Under the pieces are notes generated by a model. That model had not been told where the DNA came from, did not search any database, and was given only the letters and a program-made list of their open reading frames with translations. From contig NZ_JAFKCU010000003.1 in assembly GCF_017254845.1 (NCBI RefSeq), forward strand, positions 810,270-874,269: a stretch of 64,000 bases of DNA. The letters are read 5' to 3'. This stretch comes from Algoriphagus pacificus (GTDB lineage Bacteria; Bacteroidota; Bacteroidia; Cytophagales; Cyclobacteriaceae). Positions 56,301 through 64,000 of the stretch are shown one piece after another. Position numbers and translations under genes: made by a program. Every line of letters begins with the position of its first letter. Positions within the stretch are counted from its first letter, which is position 1.

Positions 56301-56535
56301 CTCAGGGTCGAGAAAATCCGGAGTAGAACTGGGACTTGACATCTTCAACGTAGCCAATTTGTTGAATAAAGAATGGGGTACATCCAAGACTTTAGGAAAT
56401 CAAAATCTATTGACCATCAGAAATTTTGATCCTGTAAAAAAAGCCTATGAATATCAAGTAAATCCCAATGTAGGAGTTACTACTCCAGGAGGAACCCCTT
56501 ACCAATTACAGATTTCAGGCCGCATCTTTTTCTAA
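53365..56535 (+). CDS. TonB-dependent receptor (Oar-like, carboxypeptidase regulatory domain)
   Basis: 1056 residues: signal peptide ending near HVFSQ, and a CarboxypepD_reg domain ([23 protein letters not shown]...[24 protein letters not shown], about 32-100). The plug ([31 protein letters not shown]...[12 protein letters not shown]...[34 protein letters not shown], about 130-245) is of the Oar/RagA-like type whose ligand is usually a peptide or large molecule. The barrel continues to the terminal aromatic residues GRIFF. It is followed by a hairpin and then a phosphodiesterase gene on the same strand. Confidence 0.92.
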   Translation: [1056 protein letters not shown]

Positions 56536-56547
56536 AAACACCTTAGA

Positions 56548-56588
56548 AGAGCTACTGATTCTTTTATGAGTCGGTGGCTCTTTCTTAT
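56548..56588 (+). terminator. Hairpin between receptor and phosphodiesterase genes
   Basis: AGAGCTACTGATTC pairs with GAGTCGGTGGCTCT over 14 positions (three G-U) around a 6-base loop and runs into TTTCTTATT. It begins 13 bp after the receptor stop and ends 12 bp before the next ATG, so it probably attenuates rather than ends transcription. Confidence 0.75.
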
Positions 56589-56599
56589 TCAACATTCCA

Positions 56600-57967
56600 A
56601 TGAAAAATATATTTTCAACAATCAATACAAGCTTAGGGATCCTAATTCTATTCCTAGTCATAAGCTTTTCAAATGTAAAAGCTCAAACAAAAAGTCCTTC
56701 TGAACACGTGATCCTGATTTCCATTGATGGGTTCAGACCGAACTTCTATTTGGAAGAAAAGTGGCCAGCTCCGAACCTTCAGGCCATGGCCAAAGAAGGT
56801 GCTCGATCATTGGGTGTAACAGGAGTTTTTCCTTCCGTAACCTACCCTTCTCATACCACAGTGATTACAGGATATCCTCCTGCCAAACATGGCATTTATT
56901 ACAATGCACCATTCGAACCCGAAGGACAAACCGGAAAATGGTATTGGGAAACAGAATTAATCCAAGTACCTACCCTATGGCATGCGGTAAGAAAAGATGG
57001 GTTGACCAGTGCCAGTTTTCTATGGCCAGTTTCTGTCAATGCTCCGATAGATTATAATCTGCCTGAATATTGGAGTCTTGGAGATGGAGGAAGAATAGAA
57101 CCCATGCGGGAAATGGAAAACCCAAAAGGATTATTGGCTGAAATGGAATTGAATGTTTTAGGCAAAATGAATGAAAGAACATTCAATGGGGACTATTTAA
57201 ACCGGGAAGACAGAACCGGTGAAATGGCAGGATATGTTTTGGAAACCTACCGACCAAATCTGATGACCATCCACCTGATTGCAGCAGATCATTTCCAACA
57301 CAATGAAGGCAGGGAAGGTCCAATGGTCTATAAATCAATTGCTGCAATTGACCGGGCAATAGGTAAAATCATGGAATCTGCCGCTCGTGCCGGAATCCAG
57401 GATAAAACTACTTTTATCATCACGGGTGATCATGGATTCGTCAACATCCATAGCTCAATTTCTCCTAATGTCTGGCTGGTGAATGCCGGTTTAATGGAAG
57501 ACAAAAAAGACAGAGGCAACTGGAAAGCAACATTTCACACCAGTGGAGCCTCTGCATTTTTACATCTCAAAGATCCCAATGACCAAAAGACAATAAAAGA
57601 CGTAGAAAAGCTATTGGAAGAATTACCCTCTTCAATCAAAAAACTCTTCAGAGTCGTTAATAGAGAAGAATTGGATCAAATCGGGGCTGACCCCAATGCC
57701 GTGTTGGCCCTTGCTCCTATTCAAGGAATCAGTTTTTCAGGCGCAAGCAACGGTGCAGTACTGAAACCTGCAAAAGGAGGAACCCATGGTTATTTTCCGG
57801 ATTTTGATGAGATTGAAACAGGCTTTATAGCCTGGGGAGCAGGAATCAAAGAAAATGTCGAAATACAGGAAATGGGGCTTGTGGATGTGGCTTCAGTTGT
57901 CAAATACCTTTTAAACCTTTCCATAGAATTACCTGAGAGCACCCTTTATCCCGGAATAAAAAAATAA
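56600..57967 (+). CDS. Ectonucleotide pyrophosphatase/phosphodiesterase-like enzyme
   Basis: A 455-residue exported protein (signal peptide to about VKAQ, residue 29) of the alkaline phosphatase superfamily. Metal and nucleophile residues follow the NPP pattern: Asp43 in LISIDGFRPNF, Thr81 in FPSVTYPSHTTVITG as nucleophile, AADHFQHNEG, ITGDHGFVNIHS and, near the end, GGTHGYFPDF. NPP enzymes hydrolyse nucleotide or phospholipid diesters, and this one probably scavenges phosphate or nucleosides in the periplasm. It is 64 bp downstream of the TonB receptor, so the receptor may import its substrate. Confidence 0.9.
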   Translation: MKNIFSTINTSLGILILFLVISFSNVKAQTKSPSEHVILISIDGFRPNFYLEEKWPAPNLQAMAKEGARSLGVTGVFPSVTYPSHTTVITGYPPAKHGIYYNAPFEPEGQTGKWYWETELIQVPTLWHAVRKDGLTSASFLWPVSVNAPIDYNLPEYWSLGDGGRIEPMREMENPKGLLAEMELNVLGKMNERTFNGDYLNREDRTGEMAGYVLETYRPNLMTIHLIAADHFQHNEGREGPMVYKSIAAIDRAIGKIMESAARAGIQDKTTFIITGDHGFVNIHSSISPNVWLVNAGLMEDKKDRGNWKATFHTSGASAFLHLKDPNDQKTIKDVEKLLEELPSSIKKLFRVVNREELDQIGADPNAVLALAPIQGISFSGASNGAVLKPAKGGTHGYFPDFDEIETGFIAWGAGIKENVEIQEMGLVDVASVVKYLLNLSIELPESTLYPGIKK

Positions 57968-58614
57968 GATTTCCAAAGCTATTTATAGTAAATGGGAAGC
58001 AAAATTTAAAATTTCCCATTCACTATTTATTGGCCTAATAAAGGGGCAAAAAAAATTAAATGACCTTAAATCCTGAGGAAAATTTGATTTAATATGTTAG
58101 AATCAGCAAAAAGAAGAAAATTAAATTAGGTTTTCAATCAGGCTGTAGTGTAAAAGGAATTGGAGGTACTATACCCGATAAAAATAGAAACTCGCCAAAA
58201 AACAAGCATAAGATTAGTGCAAACCAATATATAGTAGTGAATAATTCTATGTAACAAAAACTAACATATATTAAGTGAGGATTAAGAAATCCTACTCGGA
58301 ACAATCTCGATTTTTGGATTAAACACATCATTTAATTCCATTGATAGAAAACAATAACAATAGAAACTGGAGTCAGGCTTTTTAAAAACCTAAGAAAACT
58401 GGACATAACATTCCTAAATCAAAATATTTTTTCGCAGAAGAAGCTGGGGCCTGCAAAAGTAAACAGAAATAGCCCTTTTCATTGGTTTCCAACCCTAAAC
58501 GTTCAGTCTCTCATTTACAAAATGATGCAATTCAAAAAGAAAATCTGAATAAAAATTAGGCTTGTTTTAAGTGCCGTTTCAGAATAGATAGACAATGGAA
58601 TTAATCAAGTTTAA
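57968..58614. other. AT-rich intergenic stretch with one long hairpin
   Basis: About 650 bp without a credible gene. At 57984-58027 the sequence TATAGTAAATGGGAA pairs with TTCCCATTCACTAT (one mismatch) across an A/T loop; it may end the phosphodiesterase transcript although no T run follows. A 65-codon hydrophobic frame at 58134-58331 (minus) looks like chance. Confidence 0.4.
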
Positions 58615-58653
58615 AATGATCATCTTCAAAAACTTTTATTGAAGATGATCATT
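58615..58653 (-). terminator. Long perfect hairpin after the HTH protein gene
   Basis: AATGATCATCTTCA and TGAAGATGATCATT form a perfect 14-bp stem with an 11-base loop, 25 bp beyond the stop of the minus-strand gene. In minus orientation TTTAAAC follows. Terminator is the simplest reading; a second ATGATC copy occurs at 58674. Confidence 0.6.
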
Positions 58654-58678
58654 GAATTTAATTTGGATGAGTTAATGA

Positions 58679-59083
58679 TCAGTTCTTTAACCAATTCAAA
58701 AATGTTTGGTAGCCAACTCCTATCTCTTCTGCAAAGGCACTTTTATTTGATTTCCCCAAGGCTTCAACTTTTTTCCACTCTTCTAAAATCTTACTTTTCT
58801 CATTTGGCGTGAAATGTTTTCTTTTTGAAACATTTGGAGAAACTTTCTTAAAACTTAAAATTGAAATCAGTTCATTAAGATCGTTTAAAAACTTAGTGTC
58901 TGTTAAAAATAGACCTGCATTTTCTAGTTTCTTTAAAACCTCGTCTTTAGGATGTACAGGAGTTATTGAAATTTTTTTGGCAGCTGCTTCCTCCAAGCTT
59001 ATTTGTTTCCCTTCTTCTGTTACATAAATAAAACCCTTACTATTTTTTAATTCTAAAATTGATTCTTTAATCAAATCTCTCAT
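58679..59083 (-). CDS. Hypothetical protein with C-terminal HTH-like segment
   Basis: 134 residues. The N-terminal half (about 1-85) is charged and helical (EAAAKKISITPVHPKDEVLKKLENAGLFLTDTKFLNDLNELI). The C-terminal 45 residues read FTPNEKSKILEEWKKVEALG...SAFAEEIGVGYQTFLNWLKN, a helix-turn-helix of the type found in transposase-related and phage DNA-binding proteins. I do not recognise the whole protein. It stands alone, 276 bp from the next gene, in a stretch with other element-like genes (DUF3892, ArdC). Confidence 0.65.
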   Translation of the reverse strand: MRDLIKESILELKNSKGFIYVTEEGKQISLEEAAAKKISITPVHPKDEVLKKLENAGLFLTDTKFLNDLNELISILSFKKVSPNVSKRKHFTPNEKSKILEEWKKVEALGKSNKSAFAEEIGVGYQTFLNWLKN

Positions 59084-59359
59084 CGTAAATTAAATGTTAA
59101 AATAAAGTGATATAAATTTTTCGAAAATATTAAATAACTGTGATTTTCTGTTCTAAGGAACTTTATATATTCCATTTTTTTCATAATTGTCTAAAATCAG
59201 ACAAAAAATTACCACTTTAAAACCTTGCCTTATCAATCATTAAAGAGCTTTAAAAAGAAATCCAAAAACAAAAGAGAAATTAAAAGATCATTTACTTTTG
59301 CATAGCTGTAATGGATCAGATTTTTTTAGTGCCATTAAAGAAAACCAACTAGCTATTTC

Positions 59360-59638
59360 ATGAAAAGACTTCGGATTCTCTGTACTAAAAAAGTATCAAG
59401 GACATCCCTCCAGGGATCAATTACCCATATCGGAGGAGTGAATGGAACAGGGGAAAAATGGACAGTTTCTACCAAAGAAGCCATCAATGGTATCCTTTCT
59501 GGGGAGTATGAGTTTTACTTGCTGGAAAAACGTGATGAAATTCCTGTCCTAATTTCAGGCGAGCAGGAAAAACATCTTTTTGCCATAGGAAAAGAGAGTT
59601 TGACTAATCTATTGGAAGAACTGCCGGACTGTCCCTAA
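59360..59638 (+). CDS. DUF3892-like small protein
   Basis: 92 residues with the DUF3892 pattern: ITHIGGVNGTGEKWTVSTKEAINGILSGEYEFYLLE near the start, EIPVLISGEQEKHLFAIGKE, and the end LTNLLEELPDCP. The family is small, cytoplasmic, of unknown function, and often found on plasmids and integrative elements. It converges with the ArdC-like gene, and a bidirectional terminator separates them. Confidence 0.75.
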   Translation: MKRLRILCTKKVSRTSLQGSITHIGGVNGTGEKWTVSTKEAINGILSGEYEFYLLEKRDEIPVLISGEQEKHLFAIGKESLTNLLEELPDCP

Positions 59639-59665
59639 AGCCTCAGCTCACATGGAAAGGCAATC

Positions 59666-59693
59666 AAAAAAAGGGGATATCTCCCCTCTTTTT
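59666..59693. terminator. Bidirectional terminator between DUF3892 and ArdC-like genes
   Basis: AGGGGA pairs with TCCCCT around a 4-base loop, flanked by A-run and T-run (CTTTTT on one strand, TTTTTTGA on the other). It lies at the 3' ends of both convergent genes and touches the last stop codon of the minus-strand gene. Confidence 0.75.
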
Positions 59694-60672
59694 AAAATGG
59701 AGAATCCATTAAAATGTACTCCACTGCTTTTTGGGCTTTATGTGCTGCATGTATTAGCAGCTGCTTGTGTTTCCTGAACTCAGCCATCCAGTTTTGAATA
59801 TAGGCAACAGAATTATCCAATAAGTCCTCTGATAGTATTCCGGTTTGGTTGTTAAGGAAACCAGCCCCCATTTCTGCGATCAATTCTTCTTTCCTGTATT
59901 CTTTGGACCCAAACAGATGAGGCTCTCTTACTCCCTTTCTGTTTAACCTGGATTCATGCCCTGTCGAATGGATCAACTCATGAAACAAAACTCCATAATA
60001 CCTTTCTATTTTAGCAAACAAATGCTTTTCCGGCATCGTGATTTCATCCAGATCTACTCGATAGTAAGCCTCATTCCCATGGTTTCGAAGTGTGGGTTTA
60101 TGGAGCATGTTTTCTAGGATTTTTTCACATGGATCGATAGAAACTTCCCTTGACACAGCATCCGGTTTGAGAAAATCCCAATCAATTCCCTCAATTTGTT
60201 CAATTGGAAAAACCCGATATTCTTTAAGAAACCCGGACTTTTGAATTTGCTCTTTGGGATAAAATACAAGTTCTTTTTCTGAAATTCTCTTTCCGGTTTC
60301 CCGATCACTATAGCTAAAATTCCAAAAACAGATTGGACAGGATTTAGCCCCTTTTCTAACCTTTCCCCCCAATGAATTCACCTGATTAAAGGTTAAATAA
60401 TAAGGATATTTGTGATCCATGCTAAGCAAGACCCAGAGATTGATTCCTTTATAAGGTCTCCTTGTCAGGTAGTTTGTAGGCATTCCCATTTCATTCCAGG
60501 GTTTTCTCCATGGGATAATCCCTTCTTCCATTTTTGCCAAGATCAGATCCGTGAACTTCCGATAAATATCAGACCCATTTCCCCGATCCATTTGTCGGTC
60601 TCTTTTCCTGTTTCCTACCCATCCTTTTCTCCTGGAAACTGGCAGATTTTTTACGTGCTTCTTCATTTTCAT
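59692..60672 (-). CDS. ArdC-like antirestriction protein (ssDNA-binding N-domain plus zincin-like domain)
   Basis: 326 residues from the preferred start MKMKKHVKNLP; the open frame allows 18 more codons. The ArdC N-terminal domain covers about IYRKFTDLILAKMEEGIIPWRKPWNE...PYKGINLWVLL...YYLTFNQVNSLGGKVRKGAKS. The C-terminal metallopeptidase-like half has HELIHSTGH (first His about residue 231 from this start) and the downstream Glu in EELIAEMGAGFL. ArdC of plasmids protects incoming single-stranded DNA from restriction. Such genes mark conjugative or integrative elements, but no relaxase or transfer genes are in the window. A hairpin lies just upstream. Confidence 0.85.
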   Translation of the reverse strand: MKMKKHVKNLPVSRRKGWVGNRKRDRQMDRGNGSDIYRKFTDLILAKMEEGIIPWRKPWNEMGMPTNYLTRRPYKGINLWVLLSMDHKYPYYLTFNQVNSLGGKVRKGAKSCPICFWNFSYSDRETGKRISEKELVFYPKEQIQKSGFLKEYRVFPIEQIEGIDWDFLKPDAVSREVSIDPCEKILENMLHKPTLRNHGNEAYYRVDLDEITMPEKHLFAKIERYYGVLFHELIHSTGHESRLNRKGVREPHLFGSKEYRKEELIAEMGAGFLNNQTGILSEDLLDNSVAYIQNWMAEFRKHKQLLIHAAHKAQKAVEYILMDSPF

Positions 60673-60756
60673 TTGTGTTTTAGTTTGACAGATACTTATG
60701 AAGCTGCACCAGCATGAGTCCGGCACTATTGCAAGAGGAAACGGAATAAATAAGCC

Positions 60757-60796
60757 GAGGCAAGAGCGCTGGCTTTATGCCGTAGTCTCTTGCCTC
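60757..60796. repeat. Two-level hairpin upstream of the ArdC-like gene
   Basis: GAGGCAAGAG and CTCTTGCCTC form a perfect 10-bp stem. The 20-base loop holds a second short stem, GGC-TTTAT-GCC. It lies 85 bp upstream of the ArdC-like start and is markedly richer in G+C than its surroundings. It could be a leader RNA structure, a terminator for an upstream transcript or a relic of a transfer or replication site. Confidence 0.45.
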
Positions 60797-60989
60797 CTGT
60801 GACGGGATCATGCTTAATTGGCGGAAAAAGGAGTGTGAAAAAAAATTCTATTTTATTCTGATTTTTAAGACCAATTAAAGTCCACACTTGATCAATATGA
60901 AGTATTTAAGAAATATTTTAGCAAGTGTTTGAAACTACAATATAGAAGTCCATTCATTTCAACTAAACAAAAAAGACTTTCAAAAACTA

Positions 60990-62897
60990 TCAATCTTGAT
61001 TCGGCAAATCCCTGTGATATATAGTTCGGTGAGGAAAGGGTATTTCAATATTCAACTCATCAAAACGATTTTTAAGCCTCCGTAAAAACTCTCTTTTAAC
61101 AAGCCATTGTTTCATAGGTTTTGTCTTTAGCAAAACTTTGATAATGATTGCAGAGTCAGCAAAAGAATCCACTCCCAACATTTCCGGCTCATCAGTAATC
61201 AGGTTTTTATATTCATTGTCATTCCTCATACCTTTTGCCACCTTCACGATCACATCCATGACATGGTCAATGTTTTCCTTGTAGGCAATTCCAATTTCAA
61301 GAGAAACCCTTGACCACTTGTGAGTCAGGTTACTTACTTTGGTAATCTCGCCATGGGGAATAAAATGAGCTACTCCCTCCAAATCACGTAAAACAGTAGT
61401 TCGCAAACTGATGTCCTCAACAACACCTGAAATGTTATCTATCTTGATCACATTTCCTACGCGATACTGATTTTCAGAAAGGATCATAAATCCAGAGAAA
61501 AAATCTTTAACCAAACTTTGCGCTCCAAATGCGATAGCCAGAGAAAAAACAGCTGCGCCGCCTAGGAGTACGGATACATTGATACCTAATTCTGATAAAA
61601 CCGTAAGAAACCCTATAAAAATCACAGCTATCGAAAGTCCACTTCGAATTGCTCGACTTAATGTTTCAAACCGTTCTTCTCGATCCTCCTTTGTTTTATA
61701 CCCACGAAAGGTCAATCCTCTAAGTATATGACCTATTATCCATTTACCACCTAACCAAATCATAAATAACATTAATAGAATTATTAGGATACGGGGCCCT
61801 GTATTTACAAGGAATGAGATTATTCTATGAGGGGCCAAAGGACTTCTTAGGTATTCCAACCATCTATTCTGAGTCAAAATTTTTCGAGTTGCATCAGCCA
61901 CCTCATTAGTCATCGAGCTTTTTAAACTGTTCAAGTTTGATACCCTACTTTCTATTTGGGTTATTTGACCATCATCCTTTGCTATTAGGCTATCTACTTT
62001 ACCAATAAACCCATAAGACTGGGCAATTCTATTAGCAATAACCGACTGTAGTCTAGGATTTGAATTGGATTTTTGAAGTTCTTTTAATTGGACTTCTAAT
62101 TGTTTAATTGTCGATTTCCAATGTGCAAGTTGTTTTTGGGAGTTGAAAGAAAAAGATTCCATTAAATCAAGATCATCTTGGTTGATGGTTGATAGTTGTT
62201 CAAGTAACAACCACCTGATTTTAGCCACATCAAATTTGGCTTTTAATAGCTTCAACTCCCTTTCAGCCTCGACAATGCGCCAATTGTATTCATTATCAAC
62301 TTCATTAATAGATATTTCTTTGTTAAAAAATGTGCTATCCGATTTTAAAGAATCCAAGTTTGAAATATTCTTTGAAATAAATTGGTTCGAGCCCCTCTCT
62401 AACAGATCCATTATAATCGAAGAATTCCCCTTCATGGACAATGCAAAAATCTCTTCTTCTTTTTCAATTTTACTTTTTACAATTTTTATCTGTTGATTTA
62501 GATTACGTCTCCGTTGCAACATAAATTCCAATCCTTCTTTTAACTTTTCCCATTCCTGGACTTGAAAAGCAAGGTCTACAGGAGGACTCTCCATCTTCTT
62601 AATGGAGTCTAAGTAATTGTCTATCTGATAAAATTGAACAGCCGTATTTTGAAAAATAGGTTCCTGCCTAGTACTATCAGATTTTAGGGAAATTAATCTA
62701 GATTTATCTTGAATTATTCGCTGGCTCAGTTCAACCAGAAATTCTATATCCGTTAATTTTTCACTACCAACTGATTCTTTTTCGATCTCATTTTGATTTT
62801 GAATTACCCTAGCTGCATTGGACAAAGCAGGTATAAACAGGAAAATTATAATGAATGATCCACAAAAATTCCTAAAGGCTTGATTAAATGGATCCAT
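60990..62897 (-). CDS. MscS-family mechanosensitive channel with long periplasmic coiled-coil domain
   Basis: 635 residues. A signal peptide or first helix (FIIIFLFIPALSNAA) is followed by about 330 residues of charged helical repeats (coiled coil), as in the large MscK/YbdG-like members. Membrane helices lie near 355-375, 410-435 and 440-470. The pore helix NVSVLLGGAAVFSLAIAFGAQSLVKDFFSGFMIL (about 437-470) and the beta domain (NQYRVGNVIKIDNISGVVEDISLRTTVLRDLEGVAHFIPHGEI) are diagnostic. It opens under membrane tension to release solutes at low osmolarity. Single gene. Confidence 0.92.
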   Translation of the reverse strand: MDPFNQAFRNFCGSFIIIFLFIPALSNAARVIQNQNEIEKESVGSEKLTDIEFLVELSQRIIQDKSRLISLKSDSTRQEPIFQNTAVQFYQIDNYLDSIKKMESPPVDLAFQVQEWEKLKEGLEFMLQRRRNLNQQIKIVKSKIEKEEEIFALSMKGNSSIIMDLLERGSNQFISKNISNLDSLKSDSTFFNKEISINEVDNEYNWRIVEAERELKLLKAKFDVAKIRWLLLEQLSTINQDDLDLMESFSFNSQKQLAHWKSTIKQLEVQLKELQKSNSNPRLQSVIANRIAQSYGFIGKVDSLIAKDDGQITQIESRVSNLNSLKSSMTNEVADATRKILTQNRWLEYLRSPLAPHRIISFLVNTGPRILIILLMLFMIWLGGKWIIGHILRGLTFRGYKTKEDREERFETLSRAIRSGLSIAVIFIGFLTVLSELGINVSVLLGGAAVFSLAIAFGAQSLVKDFFSGFMILSENQYRVGNVIKIDNISGVVEDISLRTTVLRDLEGVAHFIPHGEITKVSNLTHKWSRVSLEIGIAYKENIDHVMDVIVKVAKGMRNDNEYKNLITDEPEMLGVDSFADSAIIIKVLLKTKPMKQWLVKREFLRRLKNRFDELNIEIPFPHRTIYHRDLPNQD

Positions 62898-63031
62898 ATA
62901 AAAAGATGGTTGTTTAGAAGAATTAATTCAACAAATGATAATCTTCGAACTTAATTTTTAGGCTTTCGGAAAATTTATATACCATTTCAATAATCTCGAA
63001 ATTCTCTAATGGAATTGGTTTTACTTTTCTA

Positions 63032-64000
63032 TTATTCAATGTTTTTACTTACACCTGGAGGTTCCCAAGATCCGTTCATTGCAACCTCTTCTGGCCCATA
63101 AATCCTCATCATTAAATAGAACGGTTCGTTTGGAGCAGGCAACCAATTTGATTTTTCATTGGCAGAATCAGGAGCTTCTTTTTGAATATAAATTGTAAGC
63201 CCTCCCTCTTTGTCAAAATAAAGTCCTTCTGTGGTGGAGTTGATTAAATAGCGGTCAATCTCATTTTCAACCATATAGCCACCGACTCCATCCGCTTGTT
63301 TATTGTAAAGCGTAAGAGACCAAAAATATTTGGCAGGTGGAATTTGATCTTTGTTAAAGTGTATTTTATAGTTAACCTTACTTCCGTCCAAAATATCTCC
63401 ATCCATATCAACATGGGCAATCGGGTAAAATGCCTCTATTTTATCATTTCCATAGATCCCAACCATTACAGCTGCGGCTCTTAGAAGCCAATCCTGATTA
63501 AAAAATTCCCTTGGTCCAAAAGCATTCATCATACTCCAACCGTTTACTTTCCCAGCGATGTTTTCTGCTTTATTCTTAATGGCATTCTGAGCTTCTTTTA
63601 TCCCTTCATGAATAGAATTTAATACCTCGGGAGAATAGTTAGTAGAATCGAATTTCCCTCCCGGTTCAATTCCAATTTTCCTAAACCTATTTAATGAAGC
63701 TGAATCTTCTTGGTGCAAAGGTTCAATCATCGTAAGATAAAAATTGACATATTTTACAAACCTGGCATCTGAAAACTCTTCAGGATTTAAAGGGATCCAA
63801 TTTAGATCTGAGGAGGGTTTTGGCTCGAATCCTTGAAATACACTCAAAGGCTGAAGTTTATATTGCTTTTGAATAGCCAATACGTTGGATAAATCATCTT
63901 TCCCCTTAAGCTGAGTCCGTCCAATAATTGTAACAAACTGACTTTCGCTATGAAAAACCCCCGAAAACTTATCTTTTGGAATTTCTCCCTGGTAGCTAGG
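63032..64000 (-). CDS. DUF1254/DUF1214 protein, 5' end beyond the window
   Basis: The frame is open from the window edge to the stop at 63032 (322 codons). A 282-residue version from TTG at 63880 is artificially short, because upstream codons encode FSGVFHSESQFVTIIGRTQL and KGKDDLSNVLAIQKQYKLQPLS, the conserved end of the DUF1254 domain. The C-terminal DUF1214 domain is seen in PPAKYFWSLTLYN...VGGYMVENEIDRYLINSTTEGL and LPAPNEPFYLMMRIYGPEE. Family proteins are exported and of unknown function; the signal peptide would lie outside this window. Normal full length is around 450-500 residues. Confidence 0.88.
   Translation of the reverse strand, partial: PSYQGEIPKDKFSGVFHSESQFVTIIGRTQLKGKDDLSNVLAIQKQYKLQPLSVFQGFEPKPSSDLNWIPLNPEEFSDARFVKYVNFYLTMIEPLHQEDSASLNRFRKIGIEPGGKFDSTNYSPEVLNSIHEGIKEAQNAIKNKAENIAGKVNGWSMMNAFGPREFFNQDWLLRAAAVMVGIYGNDKIEAFYPIAHVDMDGDILDGSKVNYKIHFNKDQIPPAKYFWSLTLYNKQADGVGGYMVENEIDRYLINSTTEGLYFDKEGGLTIYIQKEAPDSANEKSNWLPAPNEPFYLMMRIYGPEEVAMNGSWEPPGVSKNIE

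Noticed and set aside
58134-58331. 65-codon hydrophobic frame on the minus strand
   Set aside because: Low-complexity, AT-driven hydrophobic sequence with no ribosome-binding context, no family pattern and no operon partner.
1-64000. CRISPR arrays, tRNA or rRNA genes, prophage structural genes, toxin-antitoxin pairs
   Set aside because: None seen: no regularly spaced repeats, no cloverleaf-like sequence with TTC-A-A arm, no phage head/tail proteins, no recognisable toxin pair.

Overview
The window looks like chromosomal DNA of a marine or aquatic member of the Bacteroidota, most likely Cytophagales (Cyclobacteriaceae/Algoriphagus-like; the lineage is an inference). The evidence is the AT-rich sequence, SusC/SusD pairs, a hybrid two-component system with propeller sensor domains, a type IX secretion C-terminal domain, -7 boxes of the form TAnnTTTG, and MacB-like permeases paired with PadR. 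No rRNA, tRNA or CRISPR array was recognised.

Layout. 0-1 kb: Ada-like alkylation repair operon (AraC-methyltransferase fusion followed by the first codons of a probable 2OG-Fe(II) oxygenase). 1.2-4.2 kb: PadR regulator plus a large MacB/FtsX-type permease. 4.26-5.4 kb: left part of an IS21-type element with a truncated istA and no istB. 5.8-23.8 kb: a sulfated-polysaccharide utilisation locus. It has a secreted multi-CBM GH128-like glycosidase with a T9SS tail (plus strand), convergent with hybrid sensor -> SusC -> SusD -> attenuator -> sulfatase -> beta-helix protein -> sulfatase (minus strand). 24-26.2 kb: a DUF1275 membrane protein, a small PepSY-like secreted protein with a sigma-54-like promoter, and a decayed M1 peptidase tail. 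26.2-32.7 kb: a tripartite RND efflux operon with a GbsR/MarR-type repressor, a matching pair of operator-like inverted repeats, and an acyl-carrier-like last gene. 32.7-37.2 kb: a gene-poor accessory stretch with decayed reading frames, a TMEM175-like channel carrying an in-frame stop, a VOC protein with a doubtful start, an alpha/beta hydrolase and small membrane proteins. 37.2-41.5 kb: TonB receptor, divergent from a TauE/SafE permease plus an Rrf2 regulator with four cysteines. 41.7-46.3 kb: Ktr/Trk potassium uptake pair and a kinase remnant. 46.3-49.4 kb: a propeller sensor that ends after its phospho-acceptor helix pair, followed by a lone receiver. 49.6-53.2 kb: topoisomerase III, a gene remnant, a DUF4235-like protein and a short Crp/Fnr regulator. 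53.4-58 kb: TonB receptor plus a nucleotide-pyrophosphatase-like phosphodiesterase. 58.6-60.8 kb: HTH protein, DUF3892 protein and ArdC-like antirestriction protein. 61-64 kb: MscS channel and the 3' part of a DUF1254/DUF1214 gene.

How it fits together. The polysaccharide locus is the main functional unit. The periplasmic sensor would detect an oligosaccharide and switch on the SusCD importer and the sulfatases, while the secreted GH128-like enzyme would act outside the cell. The best-supported regulatory reading is the efflux operon: two inverted repeats with identical geometry lie before the repressor and before tolC. Small decayed gene tails (M1 peptidase, histidine kinase HATPase end, a short minus-strand tail after topB) mark spots of genome turnover. 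I did not find a clear candidate for an entirely new system. The sensor without an ATPase domain, the serine-less acyl-carrier-like protein and the interrupted TMEM175 gene most deserve follow-up.
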